Origin: Shumkonia mesophila | GTDB taxonomy: Bacteria; Pseudomonadota; Alphaproteobacteria; Rhodospirillales; Shumkoniaceae | DNA: 64,000 nucleotides | Assembly (NCBI RefSeq): GCF_026163695.1 | Contig: NZ_JAOTID010000007.1 | Location: forward strand, 1 to 64,000 | Direction of reading: 5' to 3' | Shown here: in pieces, positions 25,099-33,310 of the stretch | How the letters are laid out: each line of letters opens with the position of its first letter | Position numbering within the stretch: position 1 is the stretch's first letter | Program-made: the position numbers and the translations under genes | Notes under the pieces: model-generated | The model's input: the letters and a program-made list of their open reading frames with translations, nothing else | What the model was told of the DNA's origin: nothing | Databases searched by the model: none

Positions 25099-25749
25099 CT
25101 AGCCGGGCTGCCTGGCGATGACGATATGCGTGGCGGCCTCCGTGGCGACGTGTTCGGCACAGCGGTAGCCGAGGCTCGGCAGGTCGATGCCAGCGAAAAG
25201 ATGTTCCCCGGCGCCGAGAAGAACGGGGGAAATGGCGATGTGCATCTCGTCGATGAGCCCGGCCGAGAGGTATTGCCGGATCGCGGCGGCTCCTCCGCCC
25301 AGGCGGATGTCGCGATTCCCGGCGGCCTCGGCGGCCCGTTCCAGGGCCGCCTCGATGCCGTCGGTCACGAAATGGAAGGTGGTGCCGCCGTCCATGGCGA
25401 TGGATGCCCGCGGGTGGTGGGTGAGCACGAAGACGGGGCCATGGTAGGGCGGGTTGTCGCCCCACCACCCCTTCCATGTGTCGTCGGGCCAGGGGCCGCG
25501 CACCGGCCCGAACATGTTCCGGCCCAGGATCCACGCGCCGATGTCGGCGAACCCTTTGGCCGCGAAATCGTCGTCGACGCCGGTCGTGCCGCCCTCCTGT
25601 CCGAACAGTTGCCGAAAGGTGCGGGTGACAACGACCCATTCATGCAACGCCTCACCCCCGGCGCCGAGCGGGTTGTCGAGATCCTGGTTGGGGCCTGCGC
25701 CATAGCCGTCGACGGATATGGCGAAGCAGTGGACGCGAAGTCTCGGCAT
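25099..25749 (-). CDS. Dihydrofolate reductase/RibD C-terminal family protein
   Basis: 216 aa. RibD-C fold: FAISVDGYGAGPNQDLDNPL, GAWILGRNMFGPVRGPWPDD, VFVLTHHPR, and NADPH-binding IRLGGGAAAIRQYLSAGLID. Such stand-alone proteins reduce unidentified substrates and are common accessory genes. Next to a VOC-family gene on the same strand, 72 bases apart. Confidence 0.88.
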   Translation of the reverse strand: MPRLRVHCFAISVDGYGAGPNQDLDNPLGAGGEALHEWVVVTRTFRQLFGQEGGTTGVDDDFAAKGFADIGAWILGRNMFGPVRGPWPDDTWKGWWGDNPPYHGPVFVLTHHPRASIAMDGGTTFHFVTDGIEAALERAAEAAGNRDIRLGGGAAAIRQYLSAGLIDEMHIAISPVLLGAGEHLFAGIDLPSLGYRCAEHVATEAATHIVIARQPG

Positions 25750-25821
25750 GGCGGATGCCTCCTGTTTCGGATCGGTCCCATTGCAGGCATATGGGGGCCG
25801 ATGGGGAGGCCGGCACGTTTT

Positions 25822-26259
25822 CTACTCGGGCAGCCGCACCGAGCCGTCGGCGAGCAGGGTGAATCCGGGGTTCCAGGCCACCTCCCACAGGTGGCCATCG
25901 GGATCGGCGAAGTAGCCGACATAGCCGCCCCAGTCGGTGTCCTTGGCCGGTTTGACGACGCGGCCGCCGGCTTGTTTGGCTTCGACGATGACGGCGTCGA
26001 CGTCGTCCCGGGAGCGGGCGTTGTAGGCCAGGGCGATGCGGGGGACGGGAGAGTCACCCGAGGTATCGGCCGGCAATCCGGCATCGGCGGCCAAAGCGTC
26101 GCCGCCCCACAGGGCGAAGATCAGGCCGCCGGCCTGAAAGAACGCGACATCGGCGCCTTCGAAACGCGGCGAGGGCGTCCAGCCGAGGCGGCGGTAGAAT
26201 TGGGTGGCCCGGGCGAGGTCGGCGACCCCCAGGGTGATCAGGCTGACGCGCTGCTCCAT
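25822..26259 (-). CDS. VOC (glyoxalase/bleomycin resistance) family protein
   Basis: 145 aa with two beta-alpha-beta-beta-beta modules: LITLGVADLARATQFYRRLG and the C-terminal VGYFADPDGHLWEVAWNPGF containing the metal-ligand His and Glu region. The family includes lyases, dioxygenases and resistance proteins; the substrate is unknown. The neighbouring palindromic element lies within 10 bases of its start. Confidence 0.88.
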   Translation of the reverse strand: MEQRVSLITLGVADLARATQFYRRLGWTPSPRFEGADVAFFQAGGLIFALWGGDALAADAGLPADTSGDSPVPRIALAYNARSRDDVDAVIVEAKQAGGRVVKPAKDTDWGGYVGYFADPDGHLWEVAWNPGFTLLADGSVRLPE

Positions 26260-26268
26260 GGCGTCCCC

Positions 26269-26360
26269 TATTTCGGTGACAGTGCACTAAATTCGTTGCA
26301 ACGCACGCGTCGCCTTGGGAGCACATTTCCCGGCGAATTTAGTGCACTGTCACCGAAATA
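26269..26360 (+). repeat. Perfect 27-bp inverted repeat (RAYT/IS200-type palindrome), 38-base spacer
   Basis: Left arm 26269-26295 begins TATTTCGGTGACAGTGCAC; right arm 26334-26360 is its exact reverse complement. The ATTTCGG-GACA start and AATTC end parallel the element at 17912, though the cores differ. Repeats beginning TATTTCGGTGACAGTGCACT are commonly seen beside IS200-like/REP-associated transposase genes. It sits 5 bases after the nrdJ stop and may also terminate transcription. Confidence 0.82.
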
Positions 26361-26365
26361 AATGG

Positions 26366-28759
26366 TCACCCGCACTTCGAATAGCCGCAGGAGGTGCAGG
26401 TGTCGCAGCCTTCCTGGCGGACCAGGCTGGCCTGGGCGCACTTCGGGCACTGGCGCAGCATGCCCGAGGCGCCGCCGTGGCCGTCGCGGCCGTGGCCGGC
26501 CTCGTGGTCATCGCCGCCCATCGCCGCCACCCGGGGCTGGCGCTGGGCGTCGCCGTCGTCCCGCGCGCCCGGCCGCTTGAGGAAGCCGATGGCGATCATG
26601 TGACGCTCGATGACCTCGCCGATGGCGGCCAAAAGCGAGGGCACGTAGCGGCCGCCCATCCACTGGCCGCCGCGCGGGTCGAACACCGCCTTCAATTCCT
26701 CGACCACGAACGACACGTCGCCGCCGCGCCGGAACACCGCCGAGATCATGCGGGTCAGCGCCACTGTCCAGGCGTAGTGCTCCATGTTCTTGGAATTGAT
26801 GAACACCTCGAAGGGGCGGCGCCGGCCGGTGTCGTCGAGCAGGTCGTTGAGCGTGATGTAGATGGCGTGGTCGCTTTCCGGCCACATCACCTTGTAGGTG
26901 GCCCCGGGCAGGGCGTCGGGCCGGTCGAGCGGCTTGAACAACTGGGCGATGGCCCCGGCGTCGCCCATGTCCTTGGGCTTGGCCGCCGCCGTCGGCGCCT
27001 CCAGCGGCAGTTCGGGCTGGCCGTCCCTGGCCTGGGCTTCCCTGCCCTTGTCCTTCTTGACCTCGAGCACCGCCCCGGTCACGTCGTTGGGGCGATAGGT
27101 GGTGCAGCCCTTGCAGCCCAGGTCGTAGGCCTGGAGATAGACATCCTTGAATGACTCGAACGGGATGTCCTCGGGGCAGTTGATGGTCTTGGAGATCGAA
27201 CTGTCGATGTACTTCTGCACCGCCGCCTGCATGACCAGATGGTCGCGCGGGCTCAAGTGCTGCGAATCGATGAAGGCCTCCGTCAGCGCCGCGTTCTCGC
27301 CGAACATCAGGTGGAACAGGCGGAAGGCGTAGTCGCTGACCTCTTCCTCGCGCCGCGTGCCGTCGGGGTTCAGCACATGGCGGCTGTACTTGAAGCTGAA
27401 CACCGGCTCCAGCCCCGAGGACACGTTGTCGGCGAACAGCGAGATGGTGCCGGTCGGCGCGATCGAGGTGATCAGCGCGTTGCGGATGCCGTGATCGGCG
27501 ATGGCCGAGCGCACGTCGTCGTCGAGCCCGCGCACGCTTTCGCCGGCCAGGTACTTGCCGGCGTCGAACAGCGGGAAGGCGCCCTTCTCGCGCGCCAGCT
27601 CGGCCGAGGCCAGATAGGCGGCGCGCTGGATCGTCTTCATCCATTTTTCGGTCAGCGTCACCGCCTTGGCGCCGCCATAGCGCGCCCCGCACATGATCAG
27701 CGCGTCGGCCAGTCCGGTGACGCCGAGGCCGATGCGCCGCTTGCTCTTCGCCTCGTGGGCCTGTTCGGGCAGCGGAAAGCGCGACACCTCGATGACGTTG
27801 TCCATGGCGCGCACGGCGACGCGCACCAACTGATCGAGCGCCGCCTCGGGGATGGCCGCCTGCTCGGTGAACGGCGCCTCGACCAGGCGGGCCAGGTTGA
27901 CCGAGCCCAGCAGGCAGGCGCCGTAGGGCGGCAGCGGCTGCTCGCCGCACGGATTGGTCGCCCGGATGGTCTCGCAGTAGGCGAGGTTGTTCAAGCGGTT
28001 GATGCGGTCGATGAAGATCACGCCGGGCTCGGCGTAGGCATAGGTCGCCCGCATGATCTTGTCCCACAGCTCGCGCGCCGGCAGGCTGCGATAGGTGGTG
28101 CCGTCGAACTTCAGCTCCCACGCCGCGTCTTCGCGCACCGCCCGCATGAAGGCGTCGGTGGCCAGCACCGACAGATTGAACATCCGCAAACGGCCGGGTT
28201 GGCGCTTGGCCTCGATGAAGGCCTCGATGTCGGGGTGGTCGCAGCGCATCACCGCCATCATGGCGCCGCGCCTGGAGCCGGCGCTCATGATGGTGCGGCA
28301 CATGGCGTCCCACACGTCCATGAAGGACAGCGGACCCGAGGCGTCGGCGCCCACCCCCTTGACCGGCGCCCCCTTGGGCCGGATGGTCGAGAAGTCGTAG
28401 CCGATGCCGCCGCCCTGCTGCATGGTCAGCGCGGCTTCCTTCAGCGCGTCGAAGATGCCGCCCATGTCGTCGGGCACGGTGCCCATGACGAAGCAGTTAA
28501 ACAGCGTGACGTGGCGCTTGGACCCGGCGCCCGAGACGATGCGCCCGGCCGGCAGGAAACGGAAATCGGCCAAGGCGTCGAAGAAGCGGGCCTCCCAAAG
28601 GGCCGGCTCCTTCTCGGGCGCGGCCAAGGCCTTGGCCACGCGGCGCCAGGTATCCTCGATGGTCTTGTCCACAGGATGGCCGTCGGCGCTCTTCAAGCGA
28701 TACTTCATGTCCCAGATCTGCTGGGAGATGGGGGCTACCTGGGTCATGGCGATTCTCAT
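26366..28759 (-). CDS. nrdJ: Vitamin B12-dependent ribonucleoside-diphosphate reductase (class II)
   Basis: About 797 aa from MRIAMTQVAP (an internal ATG at 28747 is an alternative). Class II landmarks: FLPAGRIVSGAG, FNCFVMGTVPDD, MQQGGGIGYDFSTIRPKGAP, active-site NPCGEQPLPPYGACLLGSVN, and APTGTISLFADNVSSGLEP. The C-terminus has a His/Asp/Gly-rich linker and then a zinc-ribbon-like CPKC/CDTCTSCGYSKCG tail whose cysteines re-reduce the active site. It makes deoxyribonucleotides with adenosylcobalamin, without oxygen. A sigma-70 promoter lies upstream at 28855-28883. No cobalamin riboswitch was recognised. Confidence 0.96.
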   Translation of the reverse strand: MRIAMTQVAPISQQIWDMKYRLKSADGHPVDKTIEDTWRRVAKALAAPEKEPALWEARFFDALADFRFLPAGRIVSGAGSKRHVTLFNCFVMGTVPDDMGGIFDALKEAALTMQQGGGIGYDFSTIRPKGAPVKGVGADASGPLSFMDVWDAMCRTIMSAGSRRGAMMAVMRCDHPDIEAFIEAKRQPGRLRMFNLSVLATDAFMRAVREDAAWELKFDGTTYRSLPARELWDKIMRATYAYAEPGVIFIDRINRLNNLAYCETIRATNPCGEQPLPPYGACLLGSVNLARLVEAPFTEQAAIPEAALDQLVRVAVRAMDNVIEVSRFPLPEQAHEAKSKRRIGLGVTGLADALIMCGARYGGAKAVTLTEKWMKTIQRAAYLASAELAREKGAFPLFDAGKYLAGESVRGLDDDVRSAIADHGIRNALITSIAPTGTISLFADNVSSGLEPVFSFKYSRHVLNPDGTRREEEVSDYAFRLFHLMFGENAALTEAFIDSQHLSPRDHLVMQAAVQKYIDSSISKTINCPEDIPFESFKDVYLQAYDLGCKGCTTYRPNDVTGAVLEVKKDKGREAQARDGQPELPLEAPTAAAKPKDMGDAGAIAQLFKPLDRPDALPGATYKVMWPESDHAIYITLNDLLDDTGRRRPFEVFINSKNMEHYAWTVALTRMISAVFRRGGDVSFVVEELKAVFDPRGGQWMGGRYVPSLLAAIGEVIERHMIAIGFLKRPGARDDGDAQRQPRVAAMGGDDHEAGHGRDGHGGASGMLRQCPKCAQASLVRQEGCDTCTSCGYSKCG

Positions 28760-28854
28760 TTCCGGCGGGGCCCGACAGCGGCGGCCCACCGCTGCGGGAC
28801 CGCCCCGGCGTGCCGAGGGCTTAACTCAAGAAATTTAAAGGCTTTTCATAAGGA

Positions 28855-28883
28855 AATGTAAGGACGGAGAGGCTTCCCGTCAA
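28855..28883 (-). promoter_or_regulatory. Sigma-70-type promoter of nrdJ
   Basis: Minus strand TTGACG (28883-28878), spacer of exactly 17 bases, TACATT (28860-28855). It lies about 100 bases before the nrdJ start with nothing else between, so it is the likely housekeeping promoter. Confidence 0.6.
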
Positions 28884-29026
28884 GCCAATGTTCCTGTTAC
28901 GTTTCCCCCAAGCTGTCCCCAAAGTGGCGGGACTTGAAGATGGCGGAACAGAAGGCCCGGCCGCGATTTACCCCCGCAGTTCACAGCCCGGACGGCAAAT
29001 CTTTCCACCGCTCTGTCCACAGGCCT

Positions 29027-29749
29027 TCAGGCGGCCCGCCGGGCTTCGTGGATGAGCCGGTCGCCGGCGGTATCGAGGCGCCTTTCCAGTTCGCCGATGA
29101 AGGCCTTGCGATCGAGGCCGGGCGGGATCGCCGGCAGGAATTCCAGCACGATGGTGCCCGGCCGCTTCTGGAAACTGCGCCGGCCCCAGAACACGCCGGA
29201 ATTGAGGGCCACCGGTACCACGGGGACCGAGACCTGGGAATAAAGCGCGGCGATGCCCGGGTGGAACGGAAGCTTTTCGCCGGGCGCCACGCGGGTGCCT
29301 TCGGGGAAGATGACGACGTGGCGGCCCTTGGCCAGGGCGGCCCGGGTGGCGCGCACCATCTGCTTCAGCGCCCCGGCCCCGCCCGCGCGGTCGACCGGAA
29401 TGTGGCCGCAACGGGCGGCGCACCACCCCCACAGGGGAATCGACAGCAGCTCCTTCTTGATGACGTAGACCGGCCGGGGAAACAGCCACAGGAAGGCCAT
29501 GGTATCCCACGCCGACTGGTGCTTGCTGGCCAGGATGGCCGGGCCGTCGGGCAGGTGCTCCCGGCCGCGGATCTCGTAATCGAGGCCGACGATGAGCTTG
29601 AGACCCCACCTGGCGAAATAGGTCCAGCCGGTGACGGCGCGTTCCATGACCCGCTCCGGCAACGGCAGCAGAAACACGGCGCCGAACAGGAAGACGGTCA
29701 GGCTGCCGAACAGAAAGACGTTGAACAGGATCGAACGGATGGCGGTCAT
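29027..29749 (-). CDS. plsC: 1-acyl-sn-glycerol-3-phosphate acyltransferase
   Basis: 240 aa, two N-terminal hydrophobic segments. Acyltransferase motifs: SKHQSAWDTMAF (HX4D), then GHIPVDRAG, VIFPEGTRVAPGEK and VPVVPVALNSG. It makes phosphatidic acid from lysophosphatidic acid at the inner membrane. The start overlaps the upstream ydcF-type gene (ATGA). End of the ftsE-ftsX-ydcF-plsC cluster conserved in alphaproteobacteria. Confidence 0.94.
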   Translation of the reverse strand: MTAIRSILFNVFLFGSLTVFLFGAVFLLPLPERVMERAVTGWTYFARWGLKLIVGLDYEIRGREHLPDGPAILASKHQSAWDTMAFLWLFPRPVYVIKKELLSIPLWGWCAARCGHIPVDRAGGAGALKQMVRATRAALAKGRHVVIFPEGTRVAPGEKLPFHPGIAALYSQVSVPVVPVALNSGVFWGRRSFQKRPGTIVLEFLPAIPPGLDRKAFIGELERRLDTAGDRLIHEARRAA

Positions 29750-30381
29750 GAGGACTCTTCGCTGGAGCGCCACTCGAGGGACTGGCGGGCGCGGACAAGG
29801 AGGTACTTGGTGTATTCGCGGGCGATCAGCGTGGCGGTTCCCGGCCACGCCCACCATTCCTGCTGCTTGACGTTGTCGGAAAACACCGGGTGGGGCACCA
29901 CCGTCACGCCGGGCAGCGCGTGATGGAATTCCAGCAGGCTGCGCGGCATGTGGTAGCTGGCGGTGACCAGGCGGATCGAACGGATGCCGAAATAGCGCGC
30001 CCACGCCGCCGTCTCCTCGGCGTTGCCGACCGTGTTGGCGGCGTCGCCGATGCCGATGCGGCTTTCGGGGATGGCCGACGAACTGCGGGCCGTGTCCAGC
30101 AGGGTCTTGACGTCGACGCCGCGATAGACGCCGGAAACGAACAGCCGGCTGGCCAGGTTTCCCGACAGCAGGGCCAGGGCCTCGTCCAGCCGCCCCTGGC
30201 CGCCGGTCAGCACCACGATGGCGTCGGTCGGCGTCGTGCTGTCCTCGACGGCGTTGGGGATCTGCTCGACGAACCACAGCAGGCCGCCGCTCCAGCCGCC
30301 GACCGCCAGCGCCAGAAGGGCGACGAGCGGCACCGCCACGCGCCGGAACTTGCGGCGGCGATGCAGGCCGTGCGCGGTCAT
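29746..30381 (-). CDS. YdcF/ElyC family (DUF218) envelope protein
   Basis: 211 aa from ATG 30381; a GTG three codons upstream is possible. One N-terminal membrane helix (about 15-38), then the DUF218 fold: TDAIVVLTGGQGRLDEALAL, RLFVSGVYRGVDVKTLL, GDAANTVGNAEETAAWARYF and LVTASYHMPRSLLEF. Proteins of this family act in envelope or lipid-carrier metabolism in E. coli (ElyC); the precise reaction is unknown. Coupled to plsC downstream. Confidence 0.88.
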   Translation of the reverse strand: MTAHGLHRRRKFRRVAVPLVALLALAVGGWSGGLLWFVEQIPNAVEDSTTPTDAIVVLTGGQGRLDEALALLSGNLASRLFVSGVYRGVDVKTLLDTARSSSAIPESRIGIGDAANTVGNAEETAAWARYFGIRSIRLVTASYHMPRSLLEFHHALPGVTVVPHPVFSDNVKQQEWWAWPGTATLIAREYTKYLLVRARQSLEWRSSEESS

Positions 30382-30445
30382 GGCGCCCACCCTGCCGCCG
30401 GGGGGCGGTCACGGAAGGGGGAAGGGAGGCGGCGGTGCGACATGG

Positions 30446-31339
30446 CTAAAGCATCGCGGCCAAGGTCTTCATGACGGTGACGCGCGCGGTCATCATGGCG
30501 ATGGCGGAGGCCAGCAGGGGAATGGCGGCCAGCATGCCCCACTGCAGCGCCCCGAGGGAGGCCTTGGGCAGCAATTCGGCGTCGATGTGGGCCGCCAGGT
30601 AGCCGACGGCGAGCAGGGCCGGCAGCGCCAGGGAAAGGCCGATCAGGCCGCCGCGCAGCCCCAGGCTGAGGGCGCGCCAGGCGAACTGGCGGGCGACATA
30701 GGCGTCCTGGGCGCCGATGAGATGCAGCACCTCGATGATCTGGCGATGCACCGCCAGGCTGGTCCGGGTGGTGTAGACGACGGTGCCGACGGTGGCCAGG
30801 CCGATGCAGGCCAATATGGCCATCGCCACCCACTCGACGGCACCCAGCAGACGCAGCAGCCGGTCCAGCCAGACGCGGTGGTCGTCGACCGAGGCGCCGG
30901 CGATGGCCTCGGCCAGGCGCCGGCCGAGGGCCTCGGCATCGAGGGTGGCGCCCGCTTCGATCTCGACGTCGATCAGGCGCGGCAGGGGCAGGCCGGAAAC
31001 CACGCTGGCCGGCCCCAGCCACGGTTCCAGAAGGCTGGCCAGGCGTTCGTCGTTCAGTACGTCGGCGCGCGCGATTCCCGGCGTCGTGCGCAGGATCTTC
31101 AGCGCCTCCAGGACCCGCGGGTCCTCGGCCGGCGGCACCGTCCGTTCGCCGGTCGGCGGCGGAATCTGCACCGTCAGCGTGCGGGCGACGCCGGCGCTCC
31201 AGCGGCCGGCGGCGTCCTGGAGCACGAACATGCCGGCGGTCGCCAGCACGGCCAGGAACACCATGAAGGCGATGATCCACGGCAGGAAACGGCCGAGGAT
31301 GTCGGCATCGAGAGGCAGGTCTGTCCGGCGCGAGAACAT
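30446..31339 (-). CDS. ftsX: Cell division protein FtsX
   Basis: 297 aa with four transmembrane helices (about 22-42, 170-192, 220-245 and 265-285) and a periplasmic domain between the first two. The conserved membrane-proximal segment is VHRQIIEVLHLIGAQDAYVA. With FtsE it forms the ABC-like complex that activates septal peptidoglycan hydrolases. Starts directly after the ftsE stop codon. Confidence 0.93.
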   Translation of the reverse strand: MFSRRTDLPLDADILGRFLPWIIAFMVFLAVLATAGMFVLQDAAGRWSAGVARTLTVQIPPPTGERTVPPAEDPRVLEALKILRTTPGIARADVLNDERLASLLEPWLGPASVVSGLPLPRLIDVEIEAGATLDAEALGRRLAEAIAGASVDDHRVWLDRLLRLLGAVEWVAMAILACIGLATVGTVVYTTRTSLAVHRQIIEVLHLIGAQDAYVARQFAWRALSLGLRGGLIGLSLALPALLAVGYLAAHIDAELLPKASLGALQWGMLAAIPLLASAIAMMTARVTVMKTLAAML

Positions 31340-32128
31340 CTACGACAGGATTCCCAGGGTTCTCGGAGAAGGGGAGGGCCCGGCGCCGTGGCCGCCGCCG
31401 GCCGGGCCGCGGGATTTCAGGAACTGCTCCGGGCGGTCGCTGACCAGCCGGCCGCCGTCCACATGCAGGCAGGGATGGCCCAGGCGCTTGACCAGGGTTT
31501 CGTTGTGGGTGGCGATGACGATGGTGGTTCCCAGCTTGTTCAGTTCCTCGAACAGGTGCATCAGGCGCAGCGCCATGCGGTCGTCGACGTTGCCGGTCGG
31601 CTCGTCGGCCAGGAGAAGCTGGGGCTTGGTGATGACGGCGCGCGCGATGGCGACGCGCTGCTGCTGGCCGCCCGAAAGCGTCGGCAGGCGGGCGTGGATG
31701 TGATCCTTGAGGCCGACCCACGCCAGCAGCTCCTCGACGTGCCGTTGAACGTCACTTTCCCGCGTTCCGGCGACGCGCAGCGGCAGGGCGACGTTGTCGA
31801 AGGCGGACATGTGGTTGAGCAGCCGGAATTCCTGGAAGACGACGCCGATCCGCCGGCGCAGGGCCGGCAGTTCGTCGCGCGGCGTGACGGCGATGTCGCG
31901 GCCGAACAGCGAAATGAGGCCGCGCGTCGGCCGCAGCGCCAGGTACATCAGGCGCAGCAGCGACGACTTGCCGGCGCCGCTGGGGCCGACCAGGAAGTGA
32001 TAGGAGGCGGGGGTGAGGGCGATCGAGATGTCCTGTAGCACTTCCGGTCCCAGACCGTAGCGCAGCCCGACATTTTCGAACCTCACCACGCAATCGTTGA
32101 CGTCGAAACCCACGGCCGTCGCTCCCAT
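31340..32128 (-). CDS. ftsE: Cell division ATP-binding protein FtsE
   Basis: 262 aa. Walker A VGPSGAGKSSLLRL, Q-loop VFQEFRLLNHMSAFDN, signature LSGGQQQRVAIARA, Walker B LLLADEPTGNVDD, H-loop IVIATHN. The C-terminal tail of about 30 residues (SRGPAGGGHGAGPSPSPRTL) is longer and more Gly/Pro-rich than usual FtsE. Divergent from the zinc-ribbon protein at 32249. Confidence 0.95.
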   Translation of the reverse strand: MGATAVGFDVNDCVVRFENVGLRYGLGPEVLQDISIALTPASYHFLVGPSGAGKSSLLRLMYLALRPTRGLISLFGRDIAVTPRDELPALRRRIGVVFQEFRLLNHMSAFDNVALPLRVAGTRESDVQRHVEELLAWVGLKDHIHARLPTLSGGQQQRVAIARAVITKPQLLLADEPTGNVDDRMALRLMHLFEELNKLGTTIVIATHNETLVKRLGHPCLHVDGGRLVSDRPEQFLKSRGPAGGGHGAGPSPSPRTLGILS

Positions 32129-32248
32129 CGGATGCCCCACAATGGCACGCTCCTTGGTCCCCCGTCCAGAATCGACCATCGCGGGCCCCGCTTGCGTTGG
32201 TTTTTCCAACCGCCTATAACGGCCAAAAGGCTGAACCCCGGTCGCTTG

Positions 32249-33289
32249 ATGATTATTACCTGCCCGTCCTGTTCGACCCAATACTCGATTGGCCGCGAAA
32301 TCCTTGGCGAGCGTGGGAAAACCGTCCGCTGTTCCCATTGCGGATACCAGTGGATGCAGGAAGCCGATTCGGCGACCGCGCCGCTGCGCCGGCTGGCCCG
32401 CGCCGCCTCGATGGCCGGGGCGCAGAGGCCGCAGGTCCAGCCCGAGGCACGGACCGCGATGGTGGCCGAAGCGCTGGTGCGGACGGCACCGGTCCCCGAG
32501 CCGGAGCCGCTGCCCGAGCCCGAGCCGGAACCCGAGCCGGTTCCGGAGCCGATGGAAGAACCCGAGCCGGTCGCGGCCGTGGTGCCGATCGAGCCGGCCG
32601 GCGAGGCGCCGGAGGAGGCTCCCCTCAGCGACGAGGACATCGAGCGCATTCTGAACGCCAAGCCCGAGCCGGAACCCGATGTCGTGCAGTCGCTGGTCGA
32701 TGGCGAGCACGAGGAGCAGGACACCGTCCATCCCGAGGACATTCCCGATCCCGAGCCTCTTCCCGAGGTGTTTACCGCGACCGACCGCGCCGATTTCGAG
32801 GAGACGGACGGCGGACGCAAGGGGTGGAAGCGCGCCCTGGCTGGAATCGTCGTCCTGGCGGCCCTGGGGGCCGGCCTGTTCTTTGGGCGGACGATGCTCG
32901 TTTCCGTATGGCCGGGCGCCGAGGCGATCTACGCCGCGGTCGGGATCGACGTGCACAAACTGGGCGCCGGTCTGAAACTGATGGACCTGCGCAACGAGTG
33001 GACGACCGAGGGCGGCCAGAAGGAGTTGGTGGTCACCGGGGTCATCACCAACACGTCGAGCCGGGAGCGCCCCGTTCCCATGCTGCGGATCGAACTGAGG
33101 GACGGGCGCGACGAGGTCGTGCAGGTGTACGTCTATCCGCCGGAAAAGACCCTTCTGGAGGCCGGCGAACGGCTGAGCTTCAAGGCCCTGGTCGGCGAGG
33201 TGATGATGACGGCCCGGCGCACCCATGTGCTGTGGACAGACGAATTGCCGCCCGATGCCGGGAAGGGGCCCGACAAGCCGGCCGGCTGA
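32249..33289 (+). CDS. MJ0042-type zinc-ribbon protein with Pro-Glu linker and membrane-anchored DUF3426-like domain
   Basis: 346 aa from ATG 32249 (MIITCPSCSTQYSIG). The zinc ribbon uses CPSC and CSHC (residues about 5-27). A long acidic linker rich in Pro-Glu repeats (about 85-160), then further acidic sequence, a TM helix at about 233-255 and a C-terminal domain (LVVTGVITNTSSRERPVPML, LSFKALVGEVMMTARRTHV) of the FxLyD/DUF3426 type. Common beside ftsEX in alphaproteobacteria; function unknown. Confidence 0.85.
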   Translation: MIITCPSCSTQYSIGREILGERGKTVRCSHCGYQWMQEADSATAPLRRLARAASMAGAQRPQVQPEARTAMVAEALVRTAPVPEPEPLPEPEPEPEPVPEPMEEPEPVAAVVPIEPAGEAPEEAPLSDEDIERILNAKPEPEPDVVQSLVDGEHEEQDTVHPEDIPDPEPLPEVFTATDRADFEETDGGRKGWKRALAGIVVLAALGAGLFFGRTMLVSVWPGAEAIYAAVGIDVHKLGAGLKLMDLRNEWTTEGGQKELVVTGVITNTSSRERPVPMLRIELRDGRDEVVQVYVYPPEKTLLEAGERLSFKALVGEVMMTARRTHVLWTDELPPDAGKGPDKPAG

Positions 33290-33310
33290 CCGCTCCGCGA
33301 CGGCGGCGGC

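Noticed and set aside
27239-28861. 540-codon plus-strand ORF over nrdJ
   Set aside because: Antisense of nrdJ; no domain seen and it runs into the nrdJ promoter.
28790-28930. Cobalamin riboswitch ahead of nrdJ
   Set aside because: Looked for a B12 box and the peripheral stems; not recognisable, and the sigma-70 promoter leaves only about 90 bases of leader.
28934-29923. 329-codon plus-strand ORF over plsC and ydcF
   Set aside because: Shadow frame; the minus-strand genes carry clear acyltransferase and DUF218 motifs.
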